Shown here piece by piece: positions 11,661-21,031 of a stretch of 64,000 nucleotides of DNA. Source of the stretch: Flavobacterium indicum GPTSA100-9 = DSM 17447 (GTDB lineage Bacteria > Bacteroidota > Bacteroidia > Flavobacteriales > Flavobacteriaceae); contig NC_017025.1 of NCBI RefSeq assembly GCF_000455605.1, positions 1,674,001 to 1,738,000 on the forward strand, in the 5' to 3' direction. Positions within the stretch are counted from its first letter, which is position 1. Each line of letters opens with the position of its first letter. The notes beneath the pieces are model-generated. The model saw nothing but the letters and a program-made list of their open reading frames with translations. It searched no databases and was not told the DNA's origin. Made by a program: the position numbers and the translations under genes.

Positions 11661-12455
11661 GATATTTAATTTTGTTAAATTATTCTCTGCAATTATAAAA
11701 ATTTAAGACTTAATATTAAAAAAATAGTTAAATATATAAACATATTATAAAGTAATTCTATAATTTGAATAGTGATATAGATTTTTTAGATATATTTAAT
11801 TAAAAAAGATATGCTAATTTTGAATTGCAGCATTTAAAAAAATGTCGCTTAACTAAAATTTTTATTTACATACGTTATTTGTATAAATATTTTACATAAC
11901 CTACATTATTTAAAAAAATATTATTCTATAATATTATTATAAAAAATTTCAATGTTAATTGAAGTAGATTTAAATAACCATTTGAATTAGTTTTATTAAA
12001 TTGCAAACAACTAAACTAATTTTGATACAAAATATTTATTCATAAGCTACACTTTTAATTGCACTGAAAAGTAAGCGAAGAAGAAAAAACCGCAGTACTT
12101 CACGATTGAATTAGGAATAAAACAATTAAAAAGGATGAGCAATTTACAGATCTTATATAATTCTATTTTTTTCATTATTTTCAAATTTAAGAACTTTTAA
12201 AAACAATCAAAATTTTAATTTTTTATTTCTTATTTTTACAATTAGAAAAAACACAGAAATATTTATTAATCAAGTTCTATTCCTGAACACGAAATTGAAC
12301 ACGATTTTATAAAAAACTAGTAAATTTTGGTCTCGGAAGCCCAGTAAATACGTTGAAAATTTACTGATTGCCGAATTCATAGTTATTCATTAAATAAATA
12401 TAAGCGTCCATCACATTAGCTTCAAGACTATTGGCTGATACCAAATCTCTTATAA
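11661..12455. other. AT-rich degenerate intergenic stretch
   Basis: No intact gene is visible. The DNA is AT-rich with frequent stops in all frames. Ten-base inverted arms AGTAAATTTT (12319-12328) and AAAATTTACT (12356-12365) flank a short GC-richer segment. A minus-strand open stretch at about 12363-12549 may be a gene fragment, but it overlaps the radical SAM reading frame and was not accepted as a gene. Confidence 0.5.
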
Positions 12456-13859
12456 TATACCATTTTCGAAGAAACCAATTTCGTATTCCACTTAATAATA
12501 GACGATTTACCTCTAGATTATTCAATTCTTGATGAAATTGATTATAAATACCCTACAGGTAGTGCTTATTTTACATTTATGACTAAAGGGTGCACTCGCA
12601 AATGTTCATTTTGTTCTGTTCCTATTCTCGAACCAACATACAAACCAAAAATTAATACTATTGACAAGTTTAAGGAAATAAAGGATAGATTTGGAGAACA
12701 ACAGAATTTATTACTGATGGATAATAATGTACTTGCATCTCCTCAATTTGTAGAGATCATTGATGAAATAAAAGCAATGGGTTTCTATAAAGGAGCAACT
12801 TTTGTTGAACCCAACCAATTTGAAATTGCTATTAAAAACTTAAAAGAAGGATTTAATGATATAGCATTTATAAAAAAATGCTTCTATTTATTAAATGAAT
12901 TATTAACTAAAAGAATTAAAAACAAAGATAAAGCCGAGGAGTTTAGAAGCATTTTAGATAGTTACCACCTTTTAAATATAAAGACCACCACAAAAGAAAA
13001 TTTAATCAATTCTTTTCCAGAACTAAATCCTTTGTTTGAAAAATATAGAGATAAGACTGCAAAAGCTAGATATGTCGATTTTAACCAAGGAACAGATGCT
13101 AGGTATGTTACTGATGAATTAATGAACAAGATGAGTGAGATTCCAATAAGACCACTTCGAGTAGCATTTGATTATCTTGGTATGGAAAAACAATATGTTA
13201 ATGCTGTTAGATTAGCAGCTAAATATGACATTAAAGAATTGTCAAATTATCTACTATATAATTTCAAGGATAAACCAGAAGAATTATATAGAAGAATGGA
13301 AATAAATATTGAATTGGCAGAAGAATTAAATTTACACATATTTTCGTTCCCTATGAAATATATTCCTTTATTTGGTGAAGATGCTAAACATAGAGAATAT
13401 GTTGGAAATCATTGGAATAAAAAATATATTAGAGCAATTCAATCAATTTTAAATGTAACAAAAGGCATTGTTGCTTCTGGAAGAAATTTCTTTGAGAGAG
13501 CGTTCGGTAAAGATGTAAATGAATTTTATGAAATATTACACATGCCTGAAACTTATATCGTTTACAGAAGTTTATTTGAAGAAACAGGATTAACTGATAT
13601 TTGGAAAAGTGAATTTAGAGCAATAAAAGAAAGTAACTTTTGGGATGAAGTTAAAATAATTATTGAAAATAGTGATTTTAAAAATTTAGAGGATAAAACT
13701 AAAAATCCAGATATTTTATCTTTTCTAAAACATTATACAATTACAAGAGATGATGTTAATGAGGAAGATAAAGAGGTTGAAAAAATCAGAAAAAGATACA
13801 ACAACTTGATTAAAAAAGATAAATTCGTAAACCTTACTCTAACATATGATTTTGAATAA
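12456..13859 (+). pseudogene. Radical SAM protein, 5'-truncated
   Basis: The radical SAM cluster motif CxxxCxxC is seen as GCTRKCSFC, followed by strands typical of the TIM barrel (LLLMDNNVLASP, RYVDFNQGTDARYV). The in-frame sequence upstream of the first ATG (12579) still looks like family sequence (DDLPLDYSILDEIDYKYPTG), back to a stop at 12453. Related Bacteroidota proteins carry a further N-terminal domain of roughly 100 or more residues before this point, which is absent. The remaining 426 codons from 12579 include the cluster motif, so a shortened protein could be made. Substrate is unknown; no B12-binding domain or SPASM domain is visible. It converges on the peptide operon but is separated by a strong terminator. 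Confidence 0.7.
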
Positions 13860-13877
13860 ATCATATGTTAAAGTAAG
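13833..13877. terminator. Bidirectional hairpin terminator
   Basis: Nineteen-base arms (13833-13851 and 13859-13877) pair with one mismatch around a 7-nt loop, overlapping the radical SAM stop codon. A long A run follows on the plus strand (13881-13894). It lies between convergent genes, the radical SAM gene and the HlyD gene. Confidence 0.85.
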
Positions 13878-13895
13878 TATTAAAAAAAAAAAAAA

Positions 13896-15179
13896 TTACC
13901 TCCTAAAAACATCTCTAAACTGATATAACAACCTTTCCAATAAACGTAAATCTTCTGTTATAATATCAGCTGTTCCAGTCATTTCCTGTTGAAAGTTGAC
14001 TTGCTTTTTATATGAAGTTTGGAGTCCGTTTGGAAGTTCTATATCTAAAAGTAAATTGCCTTCTTTATCAGGAGTTAATGATATTGTTTTTAATTTTCCC
14101 TCGATTACTCCAAATTCTCTATCTGGATAATTGGCTAATCGAATGTTTACTTTTTGACCGATTTGTAATTTTCCTGAGTTTTGAGCTACGGCTTTAACTT
14201 TTCCAATGTAGCCTTTTTCAGTTGAAGGTATAATGGCAAACATGTTTTCTCCTGCGTTTATGGTTTGATTTTCTGACCAAATTTGTAAAAAGGAAACAGT
14301 ACCTTTAACTGATGAACGAAAGACATAATTTAACTCCCAATCTTTAATTGCTTTTTTAAGTTGGTAAAACGATTGCATTACACTTCTTTCTAAATTAATT
14401 GAAGTGGTACTTTCATTTATTACGGTTGTTTTACTACTTCTATTCAATTCGTTAATGGAAGATTTCAATTGTGAAATCGAACTTAATAAACTTTTGTAGT
14501 TCTTTTCTGCTTGCAAATAAACCAATCGTTGCTTTTCGATTTCTTGAACTGAAATGACACCTTTTTTAAACAATTTCTCATAACGCTCAACATCAGTTTT
14601 TAATAACTGAAGTTCTGATTGATTAATATCTTTTTGTCCCTCCAAAAGTTCTAATCGATCTCTTAGTTGTTTGGCTTCAAAATTTTGCGCACTAGATTCA
14701 ACTTTATAAGGTTGTAATTGTTTGTTTAATTCGCTTGCGATATACTCTTTTTGAAACATAGCAAAACTATTTTCAATTTCTCCCAATTGTGCCGCTTGTA
14801 ATTTTTCAAAAGGGAATTTTGAATTACTTAAAGAAATCGTATCTGTGATGACTTTTAAAAGAAATACATCTTTATAATTGGCCGCATTTTCTATTACTGC
14901 TAATGGTGTATTTTCATTAACTATTGCTTTATCATCAATTAAAATAGCTTGAATTTTACCAGATGTTTTAGCAACTAGTTTTTCAGGTGGGATTTGGGTT
15001 GTAATAGTGATTTCAGTAGTTATTATATCTGGATATTTAACCATCCAAGATACCAAAAATAAAAGCAGTAAAATAACTAAAACTACCAAAGAGCCCCATC
15101 GAATAATCCAATGTGGAATTTTAGTTAATATATCCTGAACTTCCTCGCTTCTGAGTTCTATTTCGTTATGATTTGGCAT
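13896..15179 (-). CDS. HlyD-family membrane fusion (adaptor) protein
   Basis: Periplasmic adaptor linking an inner-membrane ABC exporter to an outer-membrane channel. The 427-residue protein has an N-terminal membrane helix (residues 28-48, WGSLVVLVILLLLFLVSW), a first lipoyl half (KTSGKIQAILIDD), a long coiled coil (about 150-270), the second lipoyl half (VKGTVSFLQIWSENQ) and a beta-barrel part (LQIGQKVNIRLANYPDREFG). It starts one base after the ABC exporter stop, so the two are co-translated. As last gene of the operon it completes the route for secretion of the matured peptide. Confidence 0.92.
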   Translation of the reverse strand: MPNHNEIELRSEEVQDILTKIPHWIIRWGSLVVLVILLLLFLVSWMVKYPDIITTEITITTQIPPEKLVAKTSGKIQAILIDDKAIVNENTPLAVIENAANYKDVFLLKVITDTISLSNSKFPFEKLQAAQLGEIENSFAMFQKEYIASELNKQLQPYKVESSAQNFEAKQLRDRLELLEGQKDINQSELQLLKTDVERYEKLFKKGVISVQEIEKQRLVYLQAEKNYKSLLSSISQLKSSINELNRSSKTTVINESTTSINLERSVMQSFYQLKKAIKDWELNYVFRSSVKGTVSFLQIWSENQTINAGENMFAIIPSTEKGYIGKVKAVAQNSGKLQIGQKVNIRLANYPDREFGVIEGKLKTISLTPDKEGNLLLDIELPNGLQTSYKKQVNFQQEMTGTADIITEDLRLLERLLYQFRDVFRR

Positions 15180-15180
15180 A

Positions 15181-17376
15181 TTAATTTCCTAATTGCAATT
15201 GATTTTTTACTAACTCGTAATAGTTTCCTTTCTTGGCTACCAATTCACTATGGTTACCCATTTCAATAATTTTTCCTTTTTCCAAAACCACAATTTGATC
15301 AGCATTCATAACTGTACTTAATCGATGTGCAATGACCACAACAGTTTTGTTTTTGAAAAAGATATTTAGCTTCTCCATAATTTCTTTTTCGTTATTAGCA
15401 TCTAAGGCAGAAGTAGCTTCATCAAAAAATAACATTTCCGGATTTTTGTAAACAGCTCTAGCTATTAATAAACGTTGCTTTTGTCCTGTACTCATACCGA
15501 CACCTTCTTGCCCAATTTTGGTATTGAATCCTAAAGGATATTCTTGAATGAAGCTTAAAATATTAGCCACATCAGCGGCATAAACTAAACGTTCTTTATC
15601 AATTATATCAACACCAACCGCAATATTATTGGCAATTGTATCATTGAAGATATATCCTTCTTGCATTACTGTTCCAATATGAGAACGCCAGGATTTTTGT
15701 TTGATATTATTTAAGTCCGTTTTACCAATTGTAATTTGACCTTTATTCGGTTCGTAGAACTTTAATAATAGTTTCATTAATGTTGTTTTACCACTTCCAC
15801 TGGTTCCAACAATTGCGGTTATTTTATTAGTAGGGATATTCAAATTCAAATTATCTAACACATTAGTATCTGAACCTACATATCTAAAAGAAACTTCATT
15901 TAAGGCAATATCACTTTCTAATGGAATATCATTGGTTTGTGTTTCTTCTTGTTTTGCTTCATCCTCTTTTTCGTGAATTTCAGACAATCGAGCTAATGAT
16001 ATTTTAGCATCTTGTACTTCTCTAATGAATCCGATTAATTGCAAAACTGGACCATTTAGATTTCCAACAATACTACTAATTGCCATCATCATCCCTAAAG
16101 TGATTTGCCCATCAATAACTAATTTTGCTGATAGAAAAACAATGATGATATTTTTTAATTCGTTGATGAAGTTAGAACCAATACTTTGCGTTTGTTCTAA
16201 TACTAAACTTTTCATTGAAACTCTGAATAATCTTGCTTGGACATATTCCCAACCCCAGCGCTTTTGTTTTTCTGCATTATGAAGCTTGATTTCTTGCATT
16301 CCATTGATAAGTTCAATTACCTTACTTTGCTCTTGTGAAACTTCAGCAAAACGCTTGTAATCTAAAGCTTCTCTTCGTTTTAAAAACAAAACTACCCAGC
16401 CAAAGTATAAAATACTTCCAATAAAGAAAACTGCAAATATTTTTAAATTGTAGTAAGCCAAAACACCACCCATGATAAACATATTTATTGTAGAAAACAA
16501 TACACTTAATGAAGATGTAGTTAAAATTCGCTCAATTCTTTTATGGTCATTAATCCGTTGCATGATATCTCCAGTCATTCTGACATCAAAAAATGAAATC
16601 GGTAAATTCATTAATTTAATGAAGAAATCAGAAATAAGTGAAATATTGATTCGAGTAGATAAATGCAATAATATCCAACTTCTAATTAGTTCTAAAGCCG
16701 TTTTACCTAAGAACAAAAAAAGTTGAGCAAACAATACTAAATATATAAAATGCAGATTTTGGTTTTGAATACCAACATCTACTATACTTTGTGTAAGAAA
16801 TGGAAAAATTAGTTGCAATAAACTACCAGCTAATAAACCAATAGCTAACTGAACAACAAAAGATTTATAAGGAATAATATATTTAGTTAACAAAGCGAAA
16901 CCAAATACTTTACTATCTTCATTATCCCACTCATTTTTATAAAAAGTTGGAGTAGGTTCTAATAGCAGCGCAATTCCTTCTTCTGTTTCGGAAGTTGCAT
17001 TATTGCCTACCCATAATTTCAAAAAATCTTCTTCATTGTATTCCAACATACCATGTGCAGGATCAGAAACATAAAATTTATTTTTCTTGATTTTATAAAG
17101 AATAACATAATGGTTATTATTCCAATGTAAAATACAAGGCAACGGAGCTTCTTCTAACTTTTTAATTGATAATTTAACCCCAAGTGTTCTAAATCCAATC
17201 TTTTCTGCTGCATCACTGAGTGATAATAAATTACTACCCTCACGAGTAGTTTCTGATAAACTTCGTAAAGTTTGAATGTTCAAAGTTTTACCATAAAACT
17301 TAGCAATGATTTTTAGGCATGTTGGACCACAGTCTTTGCTGTCGGGTTGTTTGAAGAATGGGAATTTATTAAGCAT
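15181..17376 (-). CDS. Peptidase C39-domain ABC exporter (double-glycine leader processing)
   Basis: A 731-residue bacteriocin-type exporter that cuts the precursor after Gly-Gly and exports the core. The N-terminal C39 peptidase has catalytic Cys in DSKDCGPTC (about residue 16), His in NNNHYVILY and Asp in VSDPAHG. A six-helix membrane domain follows (about 165-440). The ATPase has Walker A GTSGSGKTT, signature MSTGQKQR, Walker B MLFFDEATS and the H-loop VVIAHR. All catalytic residues are present. It overlaps the SPASM gene upstream by eight bases and is followed directly by HlyD. The visible NVNGG motif in the precursor at 19895-19632 is its expected substrate. Confidence 0.95.
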   Translation of the reverse strand: MLNKFPFFKQPDSKDCGPTCLKIIAKFYGKTLNIQTLRSLSETTREGSNLLSLSDAAEKIGFRTLGVKLSIKKLEEAPLPCILHWNNNHYVILYKIKKNKFYVSDPAHGMLEYNEEDFLKLWVGNNATSETEEGIALLLEPTPTFYKNEWDNEDSKVFGFALLTKYIIPYKSFVVQLAIGLLAGSLLQLIFPFLTQSIVDVGIQNQNLHFIYLVLFAQLFLFLGKTALELIRSWILLHLSTRINISLISDFFIKLMNLPISFFDVRMTGDIMQRINDHKRIERILTTSSLSVLFSTINMFIMGGVLAYYNLKIFAVFFIGSILYFGWVVLFLKRREALDYKRFAEVSQEQSKVIELINGMQEIKLHNAEKQKRWGWEYVQARLFRVSMKSLVLEQTQSIGSNFINELKNIIIVFLSAKLVIDGQITLGMMMAISSIVGNLNGPVLQLIGFIREVQDAKISLARLSEIHEKEDEAKQEETQTNDIPLESDIALNEVSFRYVGSDTNVLDNLNLNIPTNKITAIVGTSGSGKTTLMKLLLKFYEPNKGQITIGKTDLNNIKQKSWRSHIGTVMQEGYIFNDTIANNIAVGVDIIDKERLVYAADVANILSFIQEYPLGFNTKIGQEGVGMSTGQKQRLLIARAVYKNPEMLFFDEATSALDANNEKEIMEKLNIFFKNKTVVVIAHRLSTVMNADQIVVLEKGKIIEMGNHSELVAKKGNYYELVKNQLQLGN

Positions 17377-18469
17377 CTTTTTTTATTAATTCTTGCATGC
17401 CGTAATATTCAATTGCTTTTTGTTTTAATGGATTGGTACTCCATTCTGCCCATTCATTTTTATAAGGATTATAACCGCATTTCAAAGGTTTGGATAAGTC
17501 AATGTCTCCTTCAAAATGAGTACGTTCTGTATAAGCTCTACAATCAGTACAAATATGACGAAATTCACAATCTTTACAAACGTCTATCATATCTTTAGTT
17601 ACATTCCAATATTTTTTAAAATCTGGGTGATTTAAAGGGTTTTCTAATGAAGTGTCTTTTATGTTGCCAAAATGTTTTGGTATTGCTGGACAATTACGAA
17701 TAAAGCCTTCTTCATCAATAGATATTTTTTTGTGTAAACATGTATTATAGTTAAATGATTCTAATACTTTCTTTTGATTAGTCTTGAAATTTGAAAAATT
17801 AATTTTCCCACAACTCTTAAAAGTATCAATTTTTTCATTTGTTAAAATTACCTCAAATAAAACAAGTTCAGAAAATTCATATATCTTATTTTCATTTGAA
17901 GAATGAAAAATTAATTTGGTAATTGAAAAATTTAAATTTTGGATATCTAATAATGAGTTAAAAATCTTTTCATTAAATTTCATAATAATTTCAATTGAAC
18001 GAAAATCTTTATTATTAAAATCTTTTAAAAGTGAATAGAATTTATCTTCTACAATTTCTTCAAAAAAAATGATTTGTAAAAATTTACACTGCATTTTTTG
18101 AAGTTCAAGAGCTATTTTTTCAGCTTTTAATAACAAAGTGTCAGAAAATACTAAAACTGTATTTGATATTTGATTTGATGTTTCAAATTCTTTAGAAAGT
18201 TCAGGAAAATTTTTAAATTCATTTAAATTTAAAAAATGACCCAATTCATTAATTTCTAAAAATTCTATATATTCATCAATTATTAATTTATTTTCTTTGC
18301 CATATTGATTATATACCGAATCTAAACTTTTTTTGCTATTTAATAAATCTATTACATCAACCATTGAATTCGGAATTGCAAATGATTTATTTCTTTGTAT
18401 ATCAAGGATTATACTATTATTAAATCCTTTAGTTAATATACAATTTGAAAATAATTTAAAGTAGTTCAT
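17369..18469 (-). CDS. gwsS: Grasp-with-SPASM system SPASM-domain peptide maturase
   Basis: The start is taken at ATG 18469 (MNYFKLFSNC), which shares one base with the preceding stop (TGATG). The C-terminal third is a SPASM iron-sulfur domain, with FNYNTCLHKK, IRNCPAIPKHFGNI and the cluster CKDCEFRHICTDC. No CxxxCxxC radical SAM motif exists in the N-terminal two thirds, which is the known, odd property of this family. Its partner is the ATP-grasp enzyme encoded two genes upstream. It is thought to take part in maturation of a double-glycine precursor, but its chemistry is not established. Length of 366 residues fits the family. Confidence 0.88.
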   Translation of the reverse strand: MNYFKLFSNCILTKGFNNSIILDIQRNKSFAIPNSMVDVIDLLNSKKSLDSVYNQYGKENKLIIDEYIEFLEINELGHFLNLNEFKNFPELSKEFETSNQISNTVLVFSDTLLLKAEKIALELQKMQCKFLQIIFFEEIVEDKFYSLLKDFNNKDFRSIEIIMKFNEKIFNSLLDIQNLNFSITKLIFHSSNENKIYEFSELVLFEVILTNEKIDTFKSCGKINFSNFKTNQKKVLESFNYNTCLHKKISIDEEGFIRNCPAIPKHFGNIKDTSLENPLNHPDFKKYWNVTKDMIDVCKDCEFRHICTDCRAYTERTHFEGDIDLSKPLKCGYNPYKNEWAEWSTNPLKQKAIEYYGMQELIKKDA

Positions 18470-18660
18470 CAAAATTGAGTAATTTGTTTATAGTATGGAA
18501 AAATTTGATAATCTCCGTCTTTGTAATAGATAGATTTAACAGACTTTAAGTTTTTTTTTGAAAAATCTACTTTATCTCTTACAATAGTTTGATTAAAAGA
18601 AATTGGCAAAATTTCTTCATCTCTTTTTAGTACTTGTTTAATTTCTTCTTTATCAATCAT
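18469..18660 (-). CDS. Small protein between the two maturases, 63 aa
   Basis: The start at ATG 18660 (MIDKEEIKQVLKRD) overlaps the end of the ATP-grasp gene by eight bases; an earlier ATG at 18672 is possible. The stop overlaps the gwsS start as TGATG. Such tight packing implies real translation. The protein is charged at the N-terminus and aromatic at the C-terminus (SIYYKDGDYQIFPYYKQ). It has no GG motif and does not look like a precursor. It could be a leader-binding or maturase accessory protein, but this is inference from position only. Confidence 0.65.
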   Translation of the reverse strand: MIDKEEIKQVLKRDEEILPISFNQTIVRDKVDFSKKNLKSVKSIYYKDGDYQIFPYYKQITQF

Positions 18661-19579
18661 AATAATCTGCAATTAATTTTTCTAAATTATAATTACACGG
18701 ATATGAAACCATCCCGAATTGACCAATTGGATTAACTTCTAAAAAAACGTATTCATTTTTAGGTGTTAAAATCAAATCAATCGAACCACAATCTAAGTTT
18801 AGTACATTCATTAACTTTATTATTTTCTTTTCAACTTTTAGAGGTAATTTATATGGAACACATCTGTTTGGATTTTCTTTATTATAATTTCTAAAATCGA
18901 CATTTGTCATATTATCTTTTTGAGAGAAAATAGCCATTGAATAAAATTTCATTTTAAAATAAAAAACACGCAGTTCGAATTTTTTTTCTATATAGTTTTG
19001 AATTAATGAAGGAAAAAAAAAGTCACTATTAATTAATTTTAAATCAACAATACTACTATAATTGAATAATATATAATTGTTTAATTCAAACATAGAATCT
19101 CCACTAATTGACTTACTAATATATTTTAAATTGGAATTTAGTTTTTTTTCTAATTCTTTTTTACTAGAATAAATAAAATCTAATGGAGTCAAAATTTTTA
19201 ACTGCCTAGCAATATCGGTAACAATAAGTTTGTTTAAATCCGAATTTTCAATTCCATTAATACTTTTCAATTTATTTAATGAAAAATGAATAAACTCTAA
19301 TATTTTACTAATCTCAACTCTTCTGAAACCTGCAAATGCATCATTTACATTTAAACCGTCACAAGATATATTTAAACTACCTCTTCTATACCAATACCCA
19401 GTAAGTTCACTTAGTTTAAACTCTTCTGTTTCGAGTACGAAATTAATGTCGTCACCAATAAAAGAAACTTTTACTAATTCATTTCCATTTACTCTTATCC
19501 ACTTTTTATTTTTGGCATTTAACCAATCTATTACCAATGTTGTTGAAGTATCGTATTCGTTAGAAAGAATTAAAATCAT
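18653..19579 (-). CDS. gwsG: Grasp-with-SPASM system ATP-grasp peptide maturase
   Basis: An ATP-grasp ligase of the graspetide-maturase type, expected to join Asp/Glu side chains of the precursor to Ser/Thr or Lys. The start is set at ATG 19579 (MILILSNEYDTST); an in-frame upstream extension to 19594 is coded by the terminator's A run. Visible features are the N-terminal preATP-grasp fold (WIRVNGNELVKV, YWYRRGSL), an ATP-binding strand (YISKSISGDSM), the FELRVFYFKMKFYSMAIFSQ region, and metal-binding residues in FLEVNPIGQFGMV. 308 residues is typical. It lies directly behind the precursor gene, across a hairpin terminator. Confidence 0.9.
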   Translation of the reverse strand: MILILSNEYDTSTTLVIDWLNAKNKKWIRVNGNELVKVSFIGDDINFVLETEEFKLSELTGYWYRRGSLNISCDGLNVNDAFAGFRRVEISKILEFIHFSLNKLKSINGIENSDLNKLIVTDIARQLKILTPLDFIYSSKKELEKKLNSNLKYISKSISGDSMFELNNYILFNYSSIVDLKLINSDFFFPSLIQNYIEKKFELRVFYFKMKFYSMAIFSQKDNMTNVDFRNYNKENPNRCVPYKLPLKVEKKIIKLMNVLNLDCGSIDLILTPKNEYVFLEVNPIGQFGMVSYPCNYNLEKLIADYYD

Positions 19580-19608
19580 AAAAAAAAAAGGCAATCACAA
19601 GGATTGCC
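19580..19608 (-). terminator. Intrinsic terminator between precursor and maturase genes
   Basis: On the minus strand the seven-base stem GGCAATC/GATTGCC (19590-19608) with a 5-nt loop is followed at once by ten T residues (19589-19580), which abut the ATG of the ATP-grasp gene. This should stop most transcripts after the precursor gene while letting some read through, giving more precursor than enzyme. Such partial terminators are common in peptide operons. Confidence 0.85.
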
Positions 19609-19631
19609 ATAAATTATAAATTAAAATAAAA

Positions 19632-19895
19632 TTAACACGGCATTTGGTATTCTGTTGACCACGAGCCGTCTGGCTGTTCTGTACCTGTTTTTGCCCAATT
19701 ACCCCAATCACCTCCATCTCTTTTTGTTCTTGATTCAGAATCAGCACAATTCCAATCAGCTTGGGTTGGACGGCTTTCACAAACAAAAGAAGAATCATCA
19801 GCAATTGCTATTCCACCATTTACGTTTTTCATTGATAGAGCATCTAAATTTTTGTTCTCTTCTCTAAATTCTGTTAAAGATTTTAAATTTCTCAT
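19632..19895 (-). CDS. Grasp-with-SPASM precursor peptide with double-glycine leader
   Basis: An 87-residue precursor. The leader (residues 1-28) contains LTEFREENKNLDALSMKNVNGG, matching Bacteroidota double-glycine leaders cut by C39 peptidases. The core of 59 residues starts IAIADDSSFVCESRP, is rich in Ser, Thr, Asp, Glu, Trp and Gly, and has three Cys (FVCES, WNCAD, QMPC-end). Acidic and hydroxyl residues suit ester cross-linking by the ATP-grasp partner. It starts 11 bp after the lipoprotein gene and is followed by the maturases. The final product is unknown. Confidence 0.9.
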   Translation of the reverse strand: MRNLKSLTEFREENKNLDALSMKNVNGGIAIADDSSFVCESRPTQADWNCADSESRTKRDGGDWGNWAKTGTEQPDGSWSTEYQMPC

Positions 19896-19906
19896 AATAT
19901 ATTAAT

Positions 19907-20839
19907 TTAATTGTTTAATTTTTTATAAAAATCTCCAAATAATTCTTCATTTCTCCATTTGTTATAGTTAAGACTAGGCAAACCTATAGACTTCCTAATT
20001 GAATCAACTTTTGATTCATTGATTAATTTTAATTTTTTAAATTTAATTTCTCCATACAATTGACTTCCATCAAAATTTGTTTCATCAAGAAGCAATCTAT
20101 CATAAACACCTGCATAGATTTGTGGCAAACAAAAACCTCTTTGTGAATAATCTTTTAACTTAGGCAATAAATATTCTCTCTTAAATTTTACTGAGGTATG
20201 TAAAAAAACAGCACCCAAATCAATATCTTTATCATTAAAAAGCGAATAGCCTATTAACGAATGAGAAGGATAACCATATTTATCAAAAATTATTTTTATT
20301 AAAGCCATATTTTCTTCGTTTACTTCTCTTAATTTATCATCTGAAATATACCCTTTACCTCTGACAGACTTATCTTTTTCAATCATTTTTTCAATTGTAT
20401 CTCTCAAAGTCAAATTAATTTTCTTTTTATGCATTTCAAGAAATGAATCCAAGTCCTTTCTGGTAAAACCAGTTTTTTTTAATGCAATATTTAAAATCGA
20501 ATCTTGTTCATAATTTGAAATTACAGCACCATAATTGACAAAAGATTTTTTAACTTTCTTTTTTAATCCATTAAAATTATTAGAAGCAACAGAAGTTCTA
20601 ATATAAGTTTTATATTCAGAATACCCTTCTAGGTTTATTGGTTCAAACTTTTTAAACAAACTGTCTAAAATTTCAAATGAGCGTTGATAGTTTCCTACAA
20701 TATACAAACTATCAGCTTCATTTATTTTTAGATAATAAGGTAAATAATTTGCATTTTTATCACCAATTCTTGTATAATTACTTTTACAAGAAATTAGACA
20801 TAAAAATAAAAACACGACTATTAGAAAACAATTTCTCAT
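19907..20839 (-). CDS. Lipoprotein with DUF6624-like domain, first gene of peptide operon
   Basis: A 310-residue protein with a lipoprotein signal (hydrophobic segment, then LISCKSN; lipidated Cys at 18), so anchored in a membrane. The C-terminal half resembles DUF6624: a FDKYGYPSHSLIGYSLFND segment, later LPQIYAGVYDRLLLDETN and LYGEIKF. DUF6624-type proteins often appear near Bacteroidota peptide clusters, but their role is unknown. It lies immediately upstream of the precursor and probably shares its promoter. It could be a self-protection or sensing protein; this is inference. Confidence 0.75.
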   Translation of the reverse strand: MRNCFLIVVFLFLCLISCKSNYTRIGDKNANYLPYYLKINEADSLYIVGNYQRSFEILDSLFKKFEPINLEGYSEYKTYIRTSVASNNFNGLKKKVKKSFVNYGAVISNYEQDSILNIALKKTGFTRKDLDSFLEMHKKKINLTLRDTIEKMIEKDKSVRGKGYISDDKLREVNEENMALIKIIFDKYGYPSHSLIGYSLFNDKDIDLGAVFLHTSVKFKREYLLPKLKDYSQRGFCLPQIYAGVYDRLLLDETNFDGSQLYGEIKFKKLKLINESKVDSIRKSIGLPSLNYNKWRNEELFGDFYKKLNN

Positions 20840-20885
20840 TTCATTATTTTGTTTTACAATATTAAATTATTGTTTTTAAACTTAA

Positions 20886-20918
20886 TTGCGGTTTTTTGTT
20901 AAAAGTGTTGCGGTTTTT
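20886..20918 (-). promoter_or_regulatory. Paired direct repeats upstream of the peptide operon
   Basis: The minus strand carries AAAAACCGCAA twice, ending at 20886 and 20908, spaced 22 bp, about two helical turns, so both sites face the same side. They lie 47-79 bp before the ATG of the first operon gene and downstream of the response regulator gene. Such spacing suits a dimeric response regulator; the neighbouring regulator is the obvious candidate. No convincing TAnnTTTG was located. Confidence 0.5.
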
Positions 20919-21007
20919 CTATTTTGTATTTATCTTAAAAATAGTAAATCTAATCCAATCTTTATAACAAATGTAATAAGTGGATTTTTGTGTAATAAAT
21001 GGTTGCT

Positions 21008-21031
21008 AATCTAAAAAAAGTTTTTTAGATT
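21008..21031 (-). terminator. Hairpin terminator of the response regulator gene
   Basis: Arms AATCTAAAAAA (21008-21018) and TTTTTTAGATT (21021-21031) form an AT-rich hairpin that overlaps the regulator's stop codon. It would separate regulator transcripts from the peptide operon. Confidence 0.6.

Noticed and set aside
12363..12549. Minus-strand open stretch ending ANVMDAYIYLMNNYEFGNQ
   Set aside because: It reads like protein but has no upstream start, and overlaps plus-strand sequence that fits the radical SAM family better; at most a fragment.
17369..18469. Radical SAM activity of the SPASM protein
   Set aside because: No CxxxCxxC motif in the N-terminal two thirds; only the SPASM cysteines are present.
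19595..19804. Second peptide gene in another frame of the precursor
   Set aside because: It has no leader or GG motif and overlaps the clear precursor; it is a frame shadow.
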